A stretch of 64,000 bases of DNA from Minicystis rosea (GTDB taxonomy: Bacteria > Myxococcota_A > Polyangia > Polyangiales > Polyangiaceae), in the NCBI GenBank assembly GCA_001931535.1, contig CP016211.1:5625573-5689572 (forward strand), read 5' to 3'. The notes under the pieces are model-generated. The model was not told the origin of the DNA, did not search any database, and saw nothing but the letters and a program-made list of their open reading frames with translations. Of this stretch, positions 26,343 to 35,579 are shown one piece after another (the stretch's first letter is position 1; each line of letters begins with the position of its first letter). The translations under genes and the position numbers were made by a program.

Positions 26343-28067
26343 ATGCACCACGAACAGCTCGTCTTCCTGCTCTCGCTCGCCATCCTCCTCGGCGTGGCGC
26401 GGCTGATGGGCGATCTCTGCCAGCGCGTGCGCATCCCCGCCGTCGCGGGTGAGCTGCTCACCGGCGTGCTCCTCGGCAAGACGATCCTCGGGCGCGTCGC
26501 GCCGGGCGCGTATGCCTGGCTCTTTCCACCGGGCTTGCCGCAGACGTTGCTCGGCGGCTACGCCACCATCGCGGCCGTGCTCCTCCTGGTCGTGGCCGGC
26601 ATGGAGATCGATCTCCGCATCGTGCGGCAGAGCGGGCGCATCGTGATCCTCACGAGCCTCTTCGGGGTTGCCGTTCCCTTCCTGCTCGGGATCGGGCTCG
26701 GCAACGTCCTCCCCGACGCGGACCTCGCGAACCCTGCGCAGCGCGGGCTGCACACGGCCTTCCTCGGCATCGCGCTCTCCATCTCGGCGCTGCCGGTGAT
26801 CGCGCGCACGCTCATCGACGTCGGCCTGATGAAGACCGATCTCGGCCTCATCATCCTCTCGGCCGCCGTCATCGACGATCTCCTCGGCTGGACGGGCTTC
26901 AGCATCCTCTCCGGTCAGATGCGATCGGCGCACGTCGGCGGCCTCACGCCTGCGCTGCGCGCGCTCGCGCTCACCGTGGGCTTCGTGGCGGTGGTGCTCA
27001 TCGTCGTCCGGCCGCTGCTCGATCGTCTCCTCTCGCGCATGAACACCGCGGAGGACGCCTTCAACGGCCGCATGCTCGCGCTCCTCATGGTCGCGGCGCT
27101 GTTCGGTGCTTCCGCGACCGAAGCGATGGGCATGCACCCGGTCTTCGGTGGGTTCGTCGTCGGCATCGCGCTCGGCGACTCGCGTCACCTCAGCCATCAC
27201 ACCCGCGGCATCTTGAGCGCCGGCGTGACGAGCATCTTCACGCCCGTCTTCTTCGCCAGCATGGCGCTCCGCTTCGACTTCGCGACCGCCCTCGATCTGC
27301 CGCTCATCGTCGGCGTCTTCGCCATCGCCTGCATCGCCAAGATCATCGGCTGCGCCGTGGGCGCGCGCATCTGCGGGGTCGCGTGGCGCGAGTCGTTCGC
27401 CATCGGCTTCGGCCTCAACTCCCGCGGGGCCATGGAGATCCTGCTCGCGCGCCTCGCCCTCGACGCGGGCATCATCAGCGTCCGCGTCTTCGCCGCGCTC
27501 GTCATCATGGCGCTCGGCACCTCGCTCATGTCGGGCCCCGCGCTCTCGCGCCTGATCCGCGGCGCGCCGAGCCCGATCGCCAAGCTCCTCGGCGCCGGCG
27601 TGGTCGATCTCGATCCCGTCGCTGCGAGCCGCGAAGACATCATCCACGCCCTCACCCGCGCGCTCGCCGAGCGCCTCGGCCGGCCGGCGCTAGGGCCGGC
27701 CTGGGCCGAGCGCGTCCTCGCGCGCGAGCGCAACGCGGGCACCGGCGTCGGCGACGGCGTGGCGCTTCCGCACGCGGAGATCGACGAAATCGATCGGCCG
27801 GCGCTCGCCTTCGCGCGCATCCCCGGCGGCCTCGATTTCGACGCCCGCGACGGCGAGCCCGCGCGCCTCGTCTTCTTGATGTTGCTGCCGCCTCGCAACT
27901 ACGGCGACGCGCTCAAGCTGCTGAGCAGCCTCGCGCGTCTGCTCACGCAGCCCGCCGTCCGCCGCGGCCTGCGCGAAGCAACCACCACGGAGGCGGTCCT
28001 CTCGAGCATCAACAACGCGACCGGCACCGCGCCGGGGTCGGTCATCGCCGCGGCGCGCGCCCAGTGA
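26343..28067 (+). CDS. CPA2-type cation:proton antiporter fused to a PTS EIIA-2 domain
   Basis: 574 residues. Residues about 1-405 form 11-13 membrane segments with the Na+/H+ exchanger pattern (GELLTGVLLGKTILG, the unwound-helix acidic pair VIDDLLGW, GGFVVGIALGDSRH, GLNSRGAMEILLA). Residues about 420-570 form a PTS EIIA fructose/nitrogen-type domain with the phosphorylatable His477 in GVALPHAEI. The fusion suggests ion exchange controlled by phosphorylation from a nitrogen- or sugar-type PTS; no PTS gene is seen here. It reads downstream of the FHA regulator (62-base gap) and converges with the KAS II gene. Confidence 0.9.
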   Translation: MHHEQLVFLLSLAILLGVARLMGDLCQRVRIPAVAGELLTGVLLGKTILGRVAPGAYAWLFPPGLPQTLLGGYATIAAVLLLVVAGMEIDLRIVRQSGRIVILTSLFGVAVPFLLGIGLGNVLPDADLANPAQRGLHTAFLGIALSISALPVIARTLIDVGLMKTDLGLIILSAAVIDDLLGWTGFSILSGQMRSAHVGGLTPALRALALTVGFVAVVLIVVRPLLDRLLSRMNTAEDAFNGRMLALLMVAALFGASATEAMGMHPVFGGFVVGIALGDSRHLSHHTRGILSAGVTSIFTPVFFASMALRFDFATALDLPLIVGVFAIACIAKIIGCAVGARICGVAWRESFAIGFGLNSRGAMEILLARLALDAGIISVRVFAALVIMALGTSLMSGPALSRLIRGAPSPIAKLLGAGVVDLDPVAASREDIIHALTRALAERLGRPALGPAWAERVLARERNAGTGVGDGVALPHAEIDEIDRPALAFARIPGGLDFDARDGEPARLVFLMLLPPRNYGDALKLLSSLARLLTQPAVRRGLREATTTEAVLSSINNATGTAPGSVIAAARAQ

Positions 28068-28076
28068 CGGCGGCGC

Positions 28077-29351
28077 TCAAGCCCGCTCGAACACCAGCGC
28101 GCAGTTGTGCCCGCCGAACCCGGCCGAGGCCTTGATCGCATAGCGAACGTCCGCGCGCCGTCGCTCCCGCACGAGATCGATCGTGAACACGGGATCGAGT
28201 TCGTCGACGTTGATGGACGGATGGATCGTCTGATCCACGAGCGAGCACACCGTCGCGATCGACTCCGCGCCGCCCGCGCCGCCGAGCAGGTGCCCGATCA
28301 TCGACTTGGTCGCCGACATCGGGATCGACGGCAAGCGCTCCCCGAACACGCGGCGGAGCGCCAGGAACTCGGCCACGTCGCCTTGCTGCGTCGAGGTCGC
28401 GTGCGGGTTGATGTAACCGACCTCCGCCGGCGCCACGCCCGCGCGCTTCAACGCGCGCTCCATCGCCCGCGCGAGGCCCATGCCCTCGGGGTGCGGCCGC
28501 GTGATGTGCTCGCCGTCGCTCGTCATCCCCCACCCGGCCACGTAGGCGAGGATCTTCGCGCCGCGCGCCTTCGCGTGCTCCTCGGCCTCCAGCACGAGCG
28601 CGCCCGCGCCCTCGCCCATCACGAAGCCTTGCCGCCGCTTGTCGAAGGGCCGGCTCGCCTTCTTCGGATCGCCGTCGAGCGCACGCGCCAGCGCACGCGC
28701 GTTCCCGAAGCCGGCCACCGTGTTGAGCCGCGTCGCCGCCTCCGCGCCGCCGGCGACCATCATCTCGGCCTCACCGGCCTCGATCATCATCGCGCTCGTC
28801 GCGATCGAGTGCGTGCCCGTCGCGCAGGCGCTGGCGATGTTGTACGAGGGGCCCATCAGGCCGTAGCGCATCGAGACGAGCGCCGTCCCGCTGTTCGGCA
28901 TCACCGCCGGGATGAAGTACGGCGACACCGCCCGCGGACCGCGCGCATTGCTCTTCGCGATCTGCTCTTCGAAGACGTCGACCGAGCCCTGCCCCGTCGA
29001 GATCAAGCAGCCGATCAGGCCGCGATCGATCCCCGGGATCTCCGGCTGCGGCACCTCGTCGTCGTCGCGGTACAGGCCCGCGAGCCCGGCCTGCGTCATC
29101 GCCTCCACGGCGGCGGCGAGGCTGAGCTGCGTCACGCGACCGTAGATGTCGGTCTCTTTCGGCGACAGGTAGCGGCCCGGCTCGAAGCCCTTCACCGCCG
29201 CGCAGATGTCGCTGCGCAGCTTGTCGGTGGGGAACTCGGTGATGAACCCCACGCCGGACTCACCGGCGAGGAGGCTCTGCCAGAACGTGGCGACGTCGTT
29301 CCCGACGGGGGAGACGACGCCGAGCCCAGTGATGGCGACGCGACGGCGCAT
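28077..29351 (-). CDS. Beta-ketoacyl-ACP synthase II
   Basis: 424 residues with a complete thiolase-fold active site: Cys176 (ASACATGTHS), His317 (NPHATSTQQGD) and His353 (KSMIGHLLGGAGG). It resembles FabF but belongs to a dedicated operon with its own ACP, so it is probably secondary rather than housekeeping. It would condense an acyl thioester with malonyl-ACP. It is the last gene of the FAAL-methyltransferase-ACP-KAS operon (30-base-scale gaps). Confidence 0.93.
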   Translation of the reverse strand: MRRRVAITGLGVVSPVGNDVATFWQSLLAGESGVGFITEFPTDKLRSDICAAVKGFEPGRYLSPKETDIYGRVTQLSLAAAVEAMTQAGLAGLYRDDDEVPQPEIPGIDRGLIGCLISTGQGSVDVFEEQIAKSNARGPRAVSPYFIPAVMPNSGTALVSMRYGLMGPSYNIASACATGTHSIATSAMMIEAGEAEMMVAGGAEAATRLNTVAGFGNARALARALDGDPKKASRPFDKRRQGFVMGEGAGALVLEAEEHAKARGAKILAYVAGWGMTSDGEHITRPHPEGMGLARAMERALKRAGVAPAEVGYINPHATSTQQGDVAEFLALRRVFGERLPSIPMSATKSMIGHLLGGAGGAESIATVCSLVDQTIHPSINVDELDPVFTIDLVRERRRADVRYAIKASAGFGGHNCALVFERA

Positions 29352-29425
29352 GGCAGCTCAAACCTGTGGTGGGGGTCGAGGCGGCGACGAACGCGCCACC
29401 GCCTCAGGGAAGATCGCAGGGAGGA

Positions 29426-29674
29426 TCACGCAGCGCCGAGGCGCTGCTCCACCTTGCTGCACAGATCGCCGACCGTGGTGATCTCCACCAGGTCCTCGTC
29501 GGGGATCATCACCCCGAGCTCCGTCTCCATCTCGCCGACGATCTGCATCATCGAGAGGGAGTCGATGCCGAGCTCGGTGATCACCGAGGCGCGCGTCACG
29601 TGCGGGAACTCGCGCTTGTCCACGCGAGCGGCAACCTGCTTGAACATCGAAAGGACGTCACGGGAGCTGTTCAT
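29426..29674 (-). CDS. Acyl carrier protein
   Basis: 82 residues from ATG 29674, two bases after the methyltransferase stop; the longer open frame upstream lies inside that gene. The phosphopantetheine attachment site is LGIDSLSM with Ser39. The acidic second and third helices (IVGEMETELGVMIPDEDL) fit an ACP. It is likely the carrier loaded by the neighbouring fatty acyl-AMP ligase and elongated by the KAS. Confidence 0.92.
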   Translation of the reverse strand: MNSSRDVLSMFKQVAARVDKREFPHVTRASVITELGIDSLSMMQIVGEMETELGVMIPDEDLVEITTVGDLCSKVEQRLGAA

Positions 29675-29676
29675 GG

Positions 29677-30561
29677 TCAGTCGATCCTCTTGAGCTCCAT
29701 CTGGACCAGGGAGCTGTAGTGGATGTCGAAGGCACGGACGCAGGTCGCGAGGTAACGATCGTAGTCCTCGAACACCTTGTCGCCCCACTTCTGGCGAATG
29801 GTCTTCTCGTTGAGCCGGAGGCGCCGCAGCCACTCGGCCGTCGTGCGCTGGTAGTGCGTGCGGCGCGTGTGCGCCTGAACCACCTCGAAGTAAGGGTTCA
29901 CGGCTTGAATCAGCTCCTCCAGCCGGGGGTTGAGCCCGCCCGGGAAGATCACGTGCGTCGCGAAGTAGAAGTCTTCGAGATCCTTCTTGGTGTCCGCCGC
30001 GAGGCTACCCCAAGGCCGCATCTTCGGCGTGCGATTCCGCAGGATGGCCTGGAAGCCGAACTGTGCGCCCGGCGTGGTCATCTCCCAGCACTTCTTGAAA
30101 TACGAGCGGTAGATGTCGACCGCCTTGCCCTGCCGCGCCTCCGCCGGCGAGCAGAGGTGATCGATCATGCAAATGGAGATGAGCGCGTCGAACTTCTCCT
30201 GCGTCTCCCACTTCATGAAGTCGGCGCCCACACACTCGACGCCGGGCAGCTTGCGCGCGTTGACCTCGTCCGCCATCGCCGACGAGAGCGTCACGCCGAC
30301 GGCGCGCTTCACGTCGCGCGCGGTGACGAGGTACTCGAGACAGGCGCCCCAGCCGCAGCCGATGTCGAGCACCTTCTTCTCGGGCGTGACCTTGGCGAAG
30401 TCGCTCAGGATCTTGAGCTTGTTGAGCTGCGCCGCCTCCAGCGACTGCGTCTCCGACTCGAAGACCGCAGAGGTGTAGTTCATGCGCTCGTCCAGCCAGA
30501 GCCGGAAGAACTCGTTGGAAACGTCGTAGCTGACTTCGACTTCGGACTTGCTGGATCCCAT
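29677..30561 (-). CDS. SAM-dependent methyltransferase, cyclopropane-fatty-acid-synthase-like
   Basis: 294 residues. The N-terminus shows YDVSNEFFRLWLDERMNYTS, similar to the CFA synthase opening; the SAM site is VLDIGCGWGACLEYL, followed by VGVTLSSAM and CMIDHL. It differs from housekeeping CFA synthase in sitting in an operon with an ACP and in lacking the long N-terminal region of the Escherichia coli enzyme. It may methylate or cyclopropanate an acyl chain, perhaps on the carrier. The start ATG 30561 lies 9 bases after the FAAL stop. Confidence 0.85.
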   Translation of the reverse strand: MGSSKSEVEVSYDVSNEFFRLWLDERMNYTSAVFESETQSLEAAQLNKLKILSDFAKVTPEKKVLDIGCGWGACLEYLVTARDVKRAVGVTLSSAMADEVNARKLPGVECVGADFMKWETQEKFDALISICMIDHLCSPAEARQGKAVDIYRSYFKKCWEMTTPGAQFGFQAILRNRTPKMRPWGSLAADTKKDLEDFYFATHVIFPGGLNPRLEELIQAVNPYFEVVQAHTRRTHYQRTTAEWLRRLRLNEKTIRQKWGDKVFEDYDRYLATCVRAFDIHYSSLVQMELKRID

Positions 30562-30570
30562 CGTCGTGCC

Positions 30571-32325
30571 TCAGAGCATGGGGGTCAGGGGAGCGCGCGG
30601 TGCGACCTTCGCGCTGTGGGCCTGGGAGCTGTCGCCGGGCGGAGGCGCGGCCGTGTCCACGCTGTCGGCGTCGCTCTCGCTCACGAGCTCGAGCTCGGAG
30701 ACCTCGAGCCGCCGCTTGCATTCGCGCCGGCGCACCTTGCCGCTCGACGTCTTCGCGAGCGTGCCGCGCTTGATGAAGTGGACCTCGCTGATGGTGAGCC
30801 CGAGCTCGCTGCGCACCGCCGAGATGATCGCCGCCGCCATCCCGGTCGTGTTCTTGCGCGACTCCGCGACCACCACCCCGATCTCGCCGCCGGACGCGTC
30901 GAGGCGCGAGAACGCGACGCACTGTCCATCACGCACGCCGTCGATGCGCGAGACGATGCGCTCCACGTCCTGCGGGTAGTAGTTCTTGCCGTTGAGGATG
31001 ATGAGATCCTTGGCGCGGCCGCAGATGTAGAGCTGCCCTTCGGCCTGGTAGCCGAGATCGCCGGTGCGGAGCCAACCGCCGCCGAACGTCTCCTCCGTCG
31101 CCTCCGGGTTGCCGAAGTAGCCCGCGGTCACGCTCGGCCCGCGCAGCCAGACCTCGCCGACCTCGCGCTCGCCGAGGCGCTTTCCGTTCGGCGCCACGAT
31201 GGCGAGCTCGTGCCCGGGGAACGCCTTGCCGCACGCCACGAGCTCGAGGCCCTGACCTTCGGCCGCGGGCTTCGCCTTCCCGCTGCGCATCGCCTCGATG
31301 TCGACGCGATCCGTGTGCAGCTTCGCCGTCACGTCGTGGAACGTGATCGCCAGCGTGGCCTCGGCCATGCCGTAGCAGGGGAGGATGCTCTCGGGCTTGA
31401 GGCCGTGCTTCGCGAAGCGATCGAGGAAGCCGCGCATCACGTCGGCCTGGATGGGCTCCGCGCCGCAGCCGAGCGCGCGCATGCACGACAGATCCCAGCT
31501 CTTGGCCTGCGCCTCGGTGACGGCGCGCGTGGCCAGGGCGTACGCGAAATTGGGCGCGAAGGTGATGGTGCCGCGGAAGCGGTGGATCGCTTCGAGCCAG
31601 AGCGAGGGCCGGCGGATGAAGGCCATCGTCGGCAGGAACATCACCTGCACGAGCGCGTAGAGCGGCGCGATCACGAAGCCGATGAGGCCCATGTCGTGAT
31701 AGAGCGGCAGCCAGCTCACGCCGCGATCGGCGGGCGTCGACTTGAGGCCGTCGAACATGATCGCGTGGCTGTTCACGCTCAGGTTCTCGTGCGTCACCAT
31801 CACGCCCTTGGGCCGCGAGGTGCTGCCCGAGGTGAACTGGAGGAACGCGAGATCCGCGAGGGAAACGGGCTCCGGCGCTTGCCCCGTGAACCCGGGAGCT
31901 TCGCGCACGTCGCGCTCGACGATGACGCGCGAGTCGTCGCCGGCCAGGTGCTCCTGGATGAGGGGGCGCAGCGCGTCGCTCGTCACGAGGAGGCGCGCGC
32001 CCGACGCCGCGAGCACGTGGCGGACGGTGTCTCCGTACGCCTCCATCTTCGCCAGCGTGGCCGGCGGATAGATGGGCACCGCCACGATGCCCGCGGTGAG
32101 CGCGCCGATGAACGTCAGCACGAACTCGTCGGGCTCGGGGAGGATCAGCGCGACGCGATCCCCGCGCTTGAGCCCCTGCGCGAGCAGCGCGTGGGCACGG
32201 CGCTTCGCCTCCATCCACAGCTCGGGATAGCTGACGACGCGCTCCTCACCGGCGACGCGCACGAACGTGACGGAGCGATCCACATGGACGGCATTGTCCC
32301 GGAGCACATCGATGAAGGTTCGCAT
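30571..32325 (-). CDS. Fatty acyl-AMP ligase
   Basis: 584 residues from ATG 32325 with GAGG upstream. Adenylate-forming motifs: FTSGSTSRPKGVMVTHENL, YGMAEATL and LRTGDLGY. The SWLPLYHDMGLIG and VPIYPPATLAKM segments are typical of FAALs, which make acyl-adenylates for transfer to a carrier protein rather than CoA. The C-terminal catalytic Lys region (SSGKVRRRE) is present. Residues after about 545 are a disordered Ser/Pro tail. It starts the four-gene lipid operon and would activate a fatty acid for the ACP. Confidence 0.92.
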   Translation of the reverse strand: MRTFIDVLRDNAVHVDRSVTFVRVAGEERVVSYPELWMEAKRRAHALLAQGLKRGDRVALILPEPDEFVLTFIGALTAGIVAVPIYPPATLAKMEAYGDTVRHVLAASGARLLVTSDALRPLIQEHLAGDDSRVIVERDVREAPGFTGQAPEPVSLADLAFLQFTSGSTSRPKGVMVTHENLSVNSHAIMFDGLKSTPADRGVSWLPLYHDMGLIGFVIAPLYALVQVMFLPTMAFIRRPSLWLEAIHRFRGTITFAPNFAYALATRAVTEAQAKSWDLSCMRALGCGAEPIQADVMRGFLDRFAKHGLKPESILPCYGMAEATLAITFHDVTAKLHTDRVDIEAMRSGKAKPAAEGQGLELVACGKAFPGHELAIVAPNGKRLGEREVGEVWLRGPSVTAGYFGNPEATEETFGGGWLRTGDLGYQAEGQLYICGRAKDLIILNGKNYYPQDVERIVSRIDGVRDGQCVAFSRLDASGGEIGVVVAESRKNTTGMAAAIISAVRSELGLTISEVHFIKRGTLAKTSSGKVRRRECKRRLEVSELELVSESDADSVDTAAPPPGDSSQAHSAKVAPRAPLTPML

Positions 32326-32460
32326 GGGCCTCGCGTAGGTTGCGTGCTTACGCCCGCGTCGAGATTCTGACGGGGTGCGGGAAGGGATAAGCGAAAGGTG
32401 GGCCAGGTCCAAGAAAAAAGAACAACCCTGCAAATCCTCGCATGATTCGCGATGACAGAG

Positions 32461-32512
32461 AGGGTGATGACGAATGTCCCTGACGACAGCTGCGTCGAAA
32501 GTTCGTCACCCT
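32461..32512. promoter_or_regulatory. Imperfect inverted repeat upstream of the lipid operon
   Basis: AGGGT(GAT)GACGAA and TTCGTCACCCT form 11 pairs with a 3-base bulge and a 27-base loop. TGACGA also repeats three times in it. It sits about 136 bases upstream of the FAAL start. It could be an operator or a structured leader. Confidence 0.3.
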
Positions 32513-32631
32513 GACGAAGACATGAGCAGCGTCTTACACGGCGCGTCGTCGGTGCCCTTCACGATGTTCGGGTCGATGCGCACCTCGCAAGCCGTGCCAT
32601 CGCCCACTACCGAGCCGTACACCCTGACTGC

Positions 32632-32943
32632 AATCGCACCGAATTCCGCTCGCGATGCCTTCCTGGAAGCCGCTTCCTACCGAAATCGGCACGCGGTGCC
32701 TTCCTGGGAGCCGCTTCGTACCGAAATCGGCTCGCGGTGCCTTCCTGGGAGCCGCTTCGCACCGAAATCGGTACGCGGTGCCTTCCTGGGAGCCGCTTCG
32801 TACCGAAATCGGCTCGTGGCGCCTTCCTGGGAGCCGCTTCCTACCGAAATCCGCTCGCGATGCCTTCCTGGGAGCCGCTTCGTACCGAAATCCGCTCGCG
32901 ATGCCTTCTGCGGGAGCCGCTTCGTACCGAAATCGGCTCGAAG
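32632..32943. repeat. Tandem array of seven 41-bp hairpin repeats
   Basis: Units begin CCTTCCTGGGAGCCGCTTCG at 32658, 32699, 32740, 32781, 32822, 32863 and 32904 (exact 41-bp spacing), with a partial unit before the first; the last has a 1-base insertion. Each unit contains nested arms GAGCCG/CGGCTC and TTCG/CGAA around TAC, so each can form a hairpin. Variation among units is mostly single-base, with some changes (CGGCTC to CCGCTC) that break the outer stem. Confidence 0.9.
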
Positions 32944-33112
32944 CGCTCCGAGGTGAGCCGCCCACGCATGGCCTCCGGAAACCCAGGCTCCATGGGCGAC
33001 GCGCTCCCATCGCCGAGCGGCTCTCGAGCGTTGCTCGGAAGGAGGCGGGACCGCTCGTCCGCGCGGTGTTCTCCCTCGACCCAGGGGCCGACCTGACTAC
33101 CATGGCGGCCGC

Positions 33113-33922
33113 ATGTTCGAAGAGGCCCGGAGCATTTATCTCGCGACGCGCAAGCGGCACGATCAGGTCTTCAATCACTACTTCATGCGCCCGCTCGCGG
33201 CCGGCGTCGTGTCGGTCCTCGCGCCTACCTCGGTCACGCCGAACCAGCTCACGCTGCTGAACCTCGGCATCTTCGTGGTCTCGGCGCTGCTGCTCGCCGC
33301 GTTCCCCGAGTACGGCGGCGGTGTCGCCGCGGTGTTCGTGTTGGAGTCGAGCTACCTCTTCGACTGCGCCGACGGCATGCTGGCCCGGCACAAGAAGATC
33401 GCCTCGAAGGAAGGGCACCTCTTCGACTTCTTCACCGACGAGATGAAGGCCACGCTCCTCGTCGCCGCGCTCTCGGTGCGCCTCTACCGCAGCGGCGGCC
33501 TCGGGCTCGATTTCGCGATGCACGACATCGGCACGCCGATGTTCCTCATCGCCGGGCTCGTGGGCACGGTGGTGATCGCGTCGGCCATCTCGATGACCAA
33601 CTTCCTCCGGCGGCCCGAGCTGACCGGGAAGGACACGCCCGTCGAAGCCCACTACGAGACGGTCGCCGGGGCCAAGCGCGAGACGCCGGCGCAGTGGATC
33701 AAGTGGGGCGTGACGACGTTCCTGCGCTTCCTCAATCATTATCCGAGCCACCTTTGGCTCTTCGCCCTGCTCGGGCGGCTCGATGTCTTCTTCTGGGTCT
33801 ACATGCTCATCAACGGTGCTTATCTGGCGCGGGGCTGGCTCGGCATCGTGATCCGTTTCGGGGCCGCGCCGGCGCCGCAACCGCAGGCCGCGGAGACGAG
33901 CACCGAGCGTCCGGCAGGCTGA
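33113..33922 (+). CDS. CDP-alcohol phosphatidyltransferase family membrane protein
   Basis: 269 residues. The family motif is complete: DCADGMLARHK with Asp84 and Asp87, then GHLFDFFTDE with Asp105 and Asp109. Several membrane segments surround it. Such enzymes transfer a phosphoalcohol from a CDP-activated donor to make phospholipids or related lipids. Which alcohol is used cannot be told. Its nearness to a lipid operon (divergent) is suggestive only. Confidence 0.85.
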   Translation: MFEEARSIYLATRKRHDQVFNHYFMRPLAAGVVSVLAPTSVTPNQLTLLNLGIFVVSALLLAAFPEYGGGVAAVFVLESSYLFDCADGMLARHKKIASKEGHLFDFFTDEMKATLLVAALSVRLYRSGGLGLDFAMHDIGTPMFLIAGLVGTVVIASAISMTNFLRRPELTGKDTPVEAHYETVAGAKRETPAQWIKWGVTTFLRFLNHYPSHLWLFALLGRLDVFFWVYMLINGAYLARGWLGIVIRFGAAPAPQPQAAETSTERPAG

Positions 33923-33965
33923 AAACTGGACGCGCGCGGTGTCTTCTGCGATCCCTCGCGCGCCC

Positions 33966-35579
33966 ATGTATCGCCCGTCGTGGAGCCTCGCCCTCGTCCT
34001 GTGCGCGGGCCTGATTTCGCCCGGTTGCCGCCGTGACAAAGATAGCGCGCCCGGGCTCTCGTCCGGCGCGCCTGCCGATGGCGCCGCGCTCGATCCGAGC
34101 GGCTCGGCGGAGGCCCCCTCCGCGAGCGGCAGTGGAGACGCCGATCCGCCTCCGCCGCCGAGCGGGCCGACGCTGGTCGATCTCAAAGGCAACGCGCACC
34201 CGCCCGCGCCCATCCCCGACGGTGCGCCCCGCATCGCGAGCACGACGATGCTCACCGAGGTGCGCTCGCGCCCCGATCCCAACGCCACCAAGGTCGGTTA
34301 TCTCCGCGCCGGCGCCGTGGTGGAGACCGAAGCCGGCGAGCACGGCCGCAATGGTTGTCCGGGTGGATGGCGCAAGCTCAAGCCCTACGGCTACGCGTGC
34401 GTGGGCCCCGAGGCCACGCTCGACCTGGCGCACCCCATCGCGCGCGCCCTGACGCGGCGGCCCGACTACACGCAGAAGCTCCCGTACATGTACGGGATCG
34501 CCACGCGCGGCGGCCCCGTCTACGCGCGGCTCCCCAACGAGGCCCAGCTCAAGGAATACGAGCCTCACCTCAAGAAGCACCTCACCAAGTGGGCCAAGGA
34601 CAAAGAGAGCGGCGCGACGTACGGCCTCGATGTCTGGCTCAAATGGCGCGCCGACAAGGACAGCGTGCCCGCGGCGCTCGACGCCATGGAGGGAAAGGTC
34701 ACCGACAAGGAGATCCCCTGGTTCCTCCAAGACGGGAAAGCGGTGCCCAACCTCTCCGGCAAGGTGAAGACCGCGGACGCGGTGAAGATCGACGATTTCG
34801 CGCACCACAACGGCGTGGCGTTCGTCGAGTCGTTCCTCTGGGAGGGGCGCCGTTACAACGTGTCCACCGATCTGCGCGTGCTGCCGGCGGATCGATTCCG
34901 GCCCATTCGAGGATCGGAGTTCCATGGTTGGGTGATCGGGGAGGACATCGACTTTCCCTTCGCGCTCGTGCGCAAGAAGGGCGCGAAGAAGTATCGCTTC
35001 GACGGCAAGAAGATGGTGAGCGCGGGAGACCTCGAGTGGCGCTCGGCCGTGAAGCTGACCGGCAAGCAGAAGATGGAGGGCAGCCGCCTCTTCTACGAGA
35101 CGGCCGACGGCTTCTTCGTCGACGATCGCAGCGCGGGGCGCGTCGATCCTGCCAAGAAGATGCCGGGCTGGGGGAAGAAGGGCGAGAAGTGGATCGACGT
35201 GAACCTGAGCAAGCAGGTGCTCGTCGCCTACGAGGGCGAGAAGCCCGTGTACGCCACCCTGGTGTCGAGCGGCGAGGCCGGGCTCGGTGATCCGGAGAAG
35301 ACCAAGAGCACCAAGCGCGGCATCTTCCGCATCCACACGAAGTACATGTCCATCACGATGGACTCGAACGTCGTCGGTGAGGAGTTCGAGCTGCGCGACG
35401 TGCCCTACGTGCAGTATTTCGAGAATGGTTATGCGCTTCATGGTGCCTATTGGCACGACATGTTCGGCACGCCGAAGAGCCATGGTTGCGTGAACCTGGC
35501 CCCCGAGGACGCGCGCCGGCTGTTCTTCTGGACCGAGCCGCAAATCCCCCGGGCTGGCAGGGCGTGGCGCGCTCGCTGA
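33966..35579 (+). CDS. L,D-transpeptidase (YkuD domain) lipoprotein with probable C-terminal frameshift
   Basis: 537 residues from ATG 33966 (a GTG at 33939 is an alternative). Lipobox ISPGC follows the signal. A Ser/Pro/Gly linker precedes an SH3-like segment (about 90-140), a long middle region, and a C-terminal YkuD domain with HGAYWHDMFGTPKSHGCVNL containing the catalytic His and Cys. It would cross-link peptidoglycan or attach proteins to it. The open frame ends abruptly as RAGRAWRAR. Adding one base to the C5 tract (35546-35550) restores a continuation PPGWQGVARSLTGTVVFVHQ ending at 35608, a sensible family ending. So the present end is either a sequencing deletion or a real frameshift. 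Confidence 0.85.
   Translation: MYRPSWSLALVLCAGLISPGCRRDKDSAPGLSSGAPADGAALDPSGSAEAPSASGSGDADPPPPPSGPTLVDLKGNAHPPAPIPDGAPRIASTTMLTEVRSRPDPNATKVGYLRAGAVVETEAGEHGRNGCPGGWRKLKPYGYACVGPEATLDLAHPIARALTRRPDYTQKLPYMYGIATRGGPVYARLPNEAQLKEYEPHLKKHLTKWAKDKESGATYGLDVWLKWRADKDSVPAALDAMEGKVTDKEIPWFLQDGKAVPNLSGKVKTADAVKIDDFAHHNGVAFVESFLWEGRRYNVSTDLRVLPADRFRPIRGSEFHGWVIGEDIDFPFALVRKKGAKKYRFDGKKMVSAGDLEWRSAVKLTGKQKMEGSRLFYETADGFFVDDRSAGRVDPAKKMPGWGKKGEKWIDVNLSKQVLVAYEGEKPVYATLVSSGEAGLGDPEKTKSTKRGIFRIHTKYMSITMDSNVVGEEFELRDVPYVQYFENGYALHGAYWHDMFGTPKSHGCVNLAPEDARRLFFWTEPQIPRAGRAWRAR

Larger units (their letters stand above)
32326..33112. other. Long divergent intergenic region holding a tandem repeat array
   Basis: 787 bases between two divergent genes. 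It contains the likely promoters of the FAAL operon and of the CDP-alcohol transferase gene, an inverted repeat at 32461-32512 and the 41-bp tandem array at 32632-32943. Translated frames over the array are not credible because the 41-bp period breaks frame every unit. Confidence 0.6.

Noticed and set aside
30571..32433. Upstream extension of the FAAL to 32433
   Set aside because: The extra 36 residues precede a good start with GAGG at 32325 and have no similarity to FAAL N-termini.
32632..32943. CRISPR array
   Set aside because: Units abut with no unique spacers and no cas genes are near.
32474..34291. Several open frames over the 41-bp array
   Set aside because: The 41-bp period changes frame each unit, so no repeated protein is kept; frames continue antisense into real genes.
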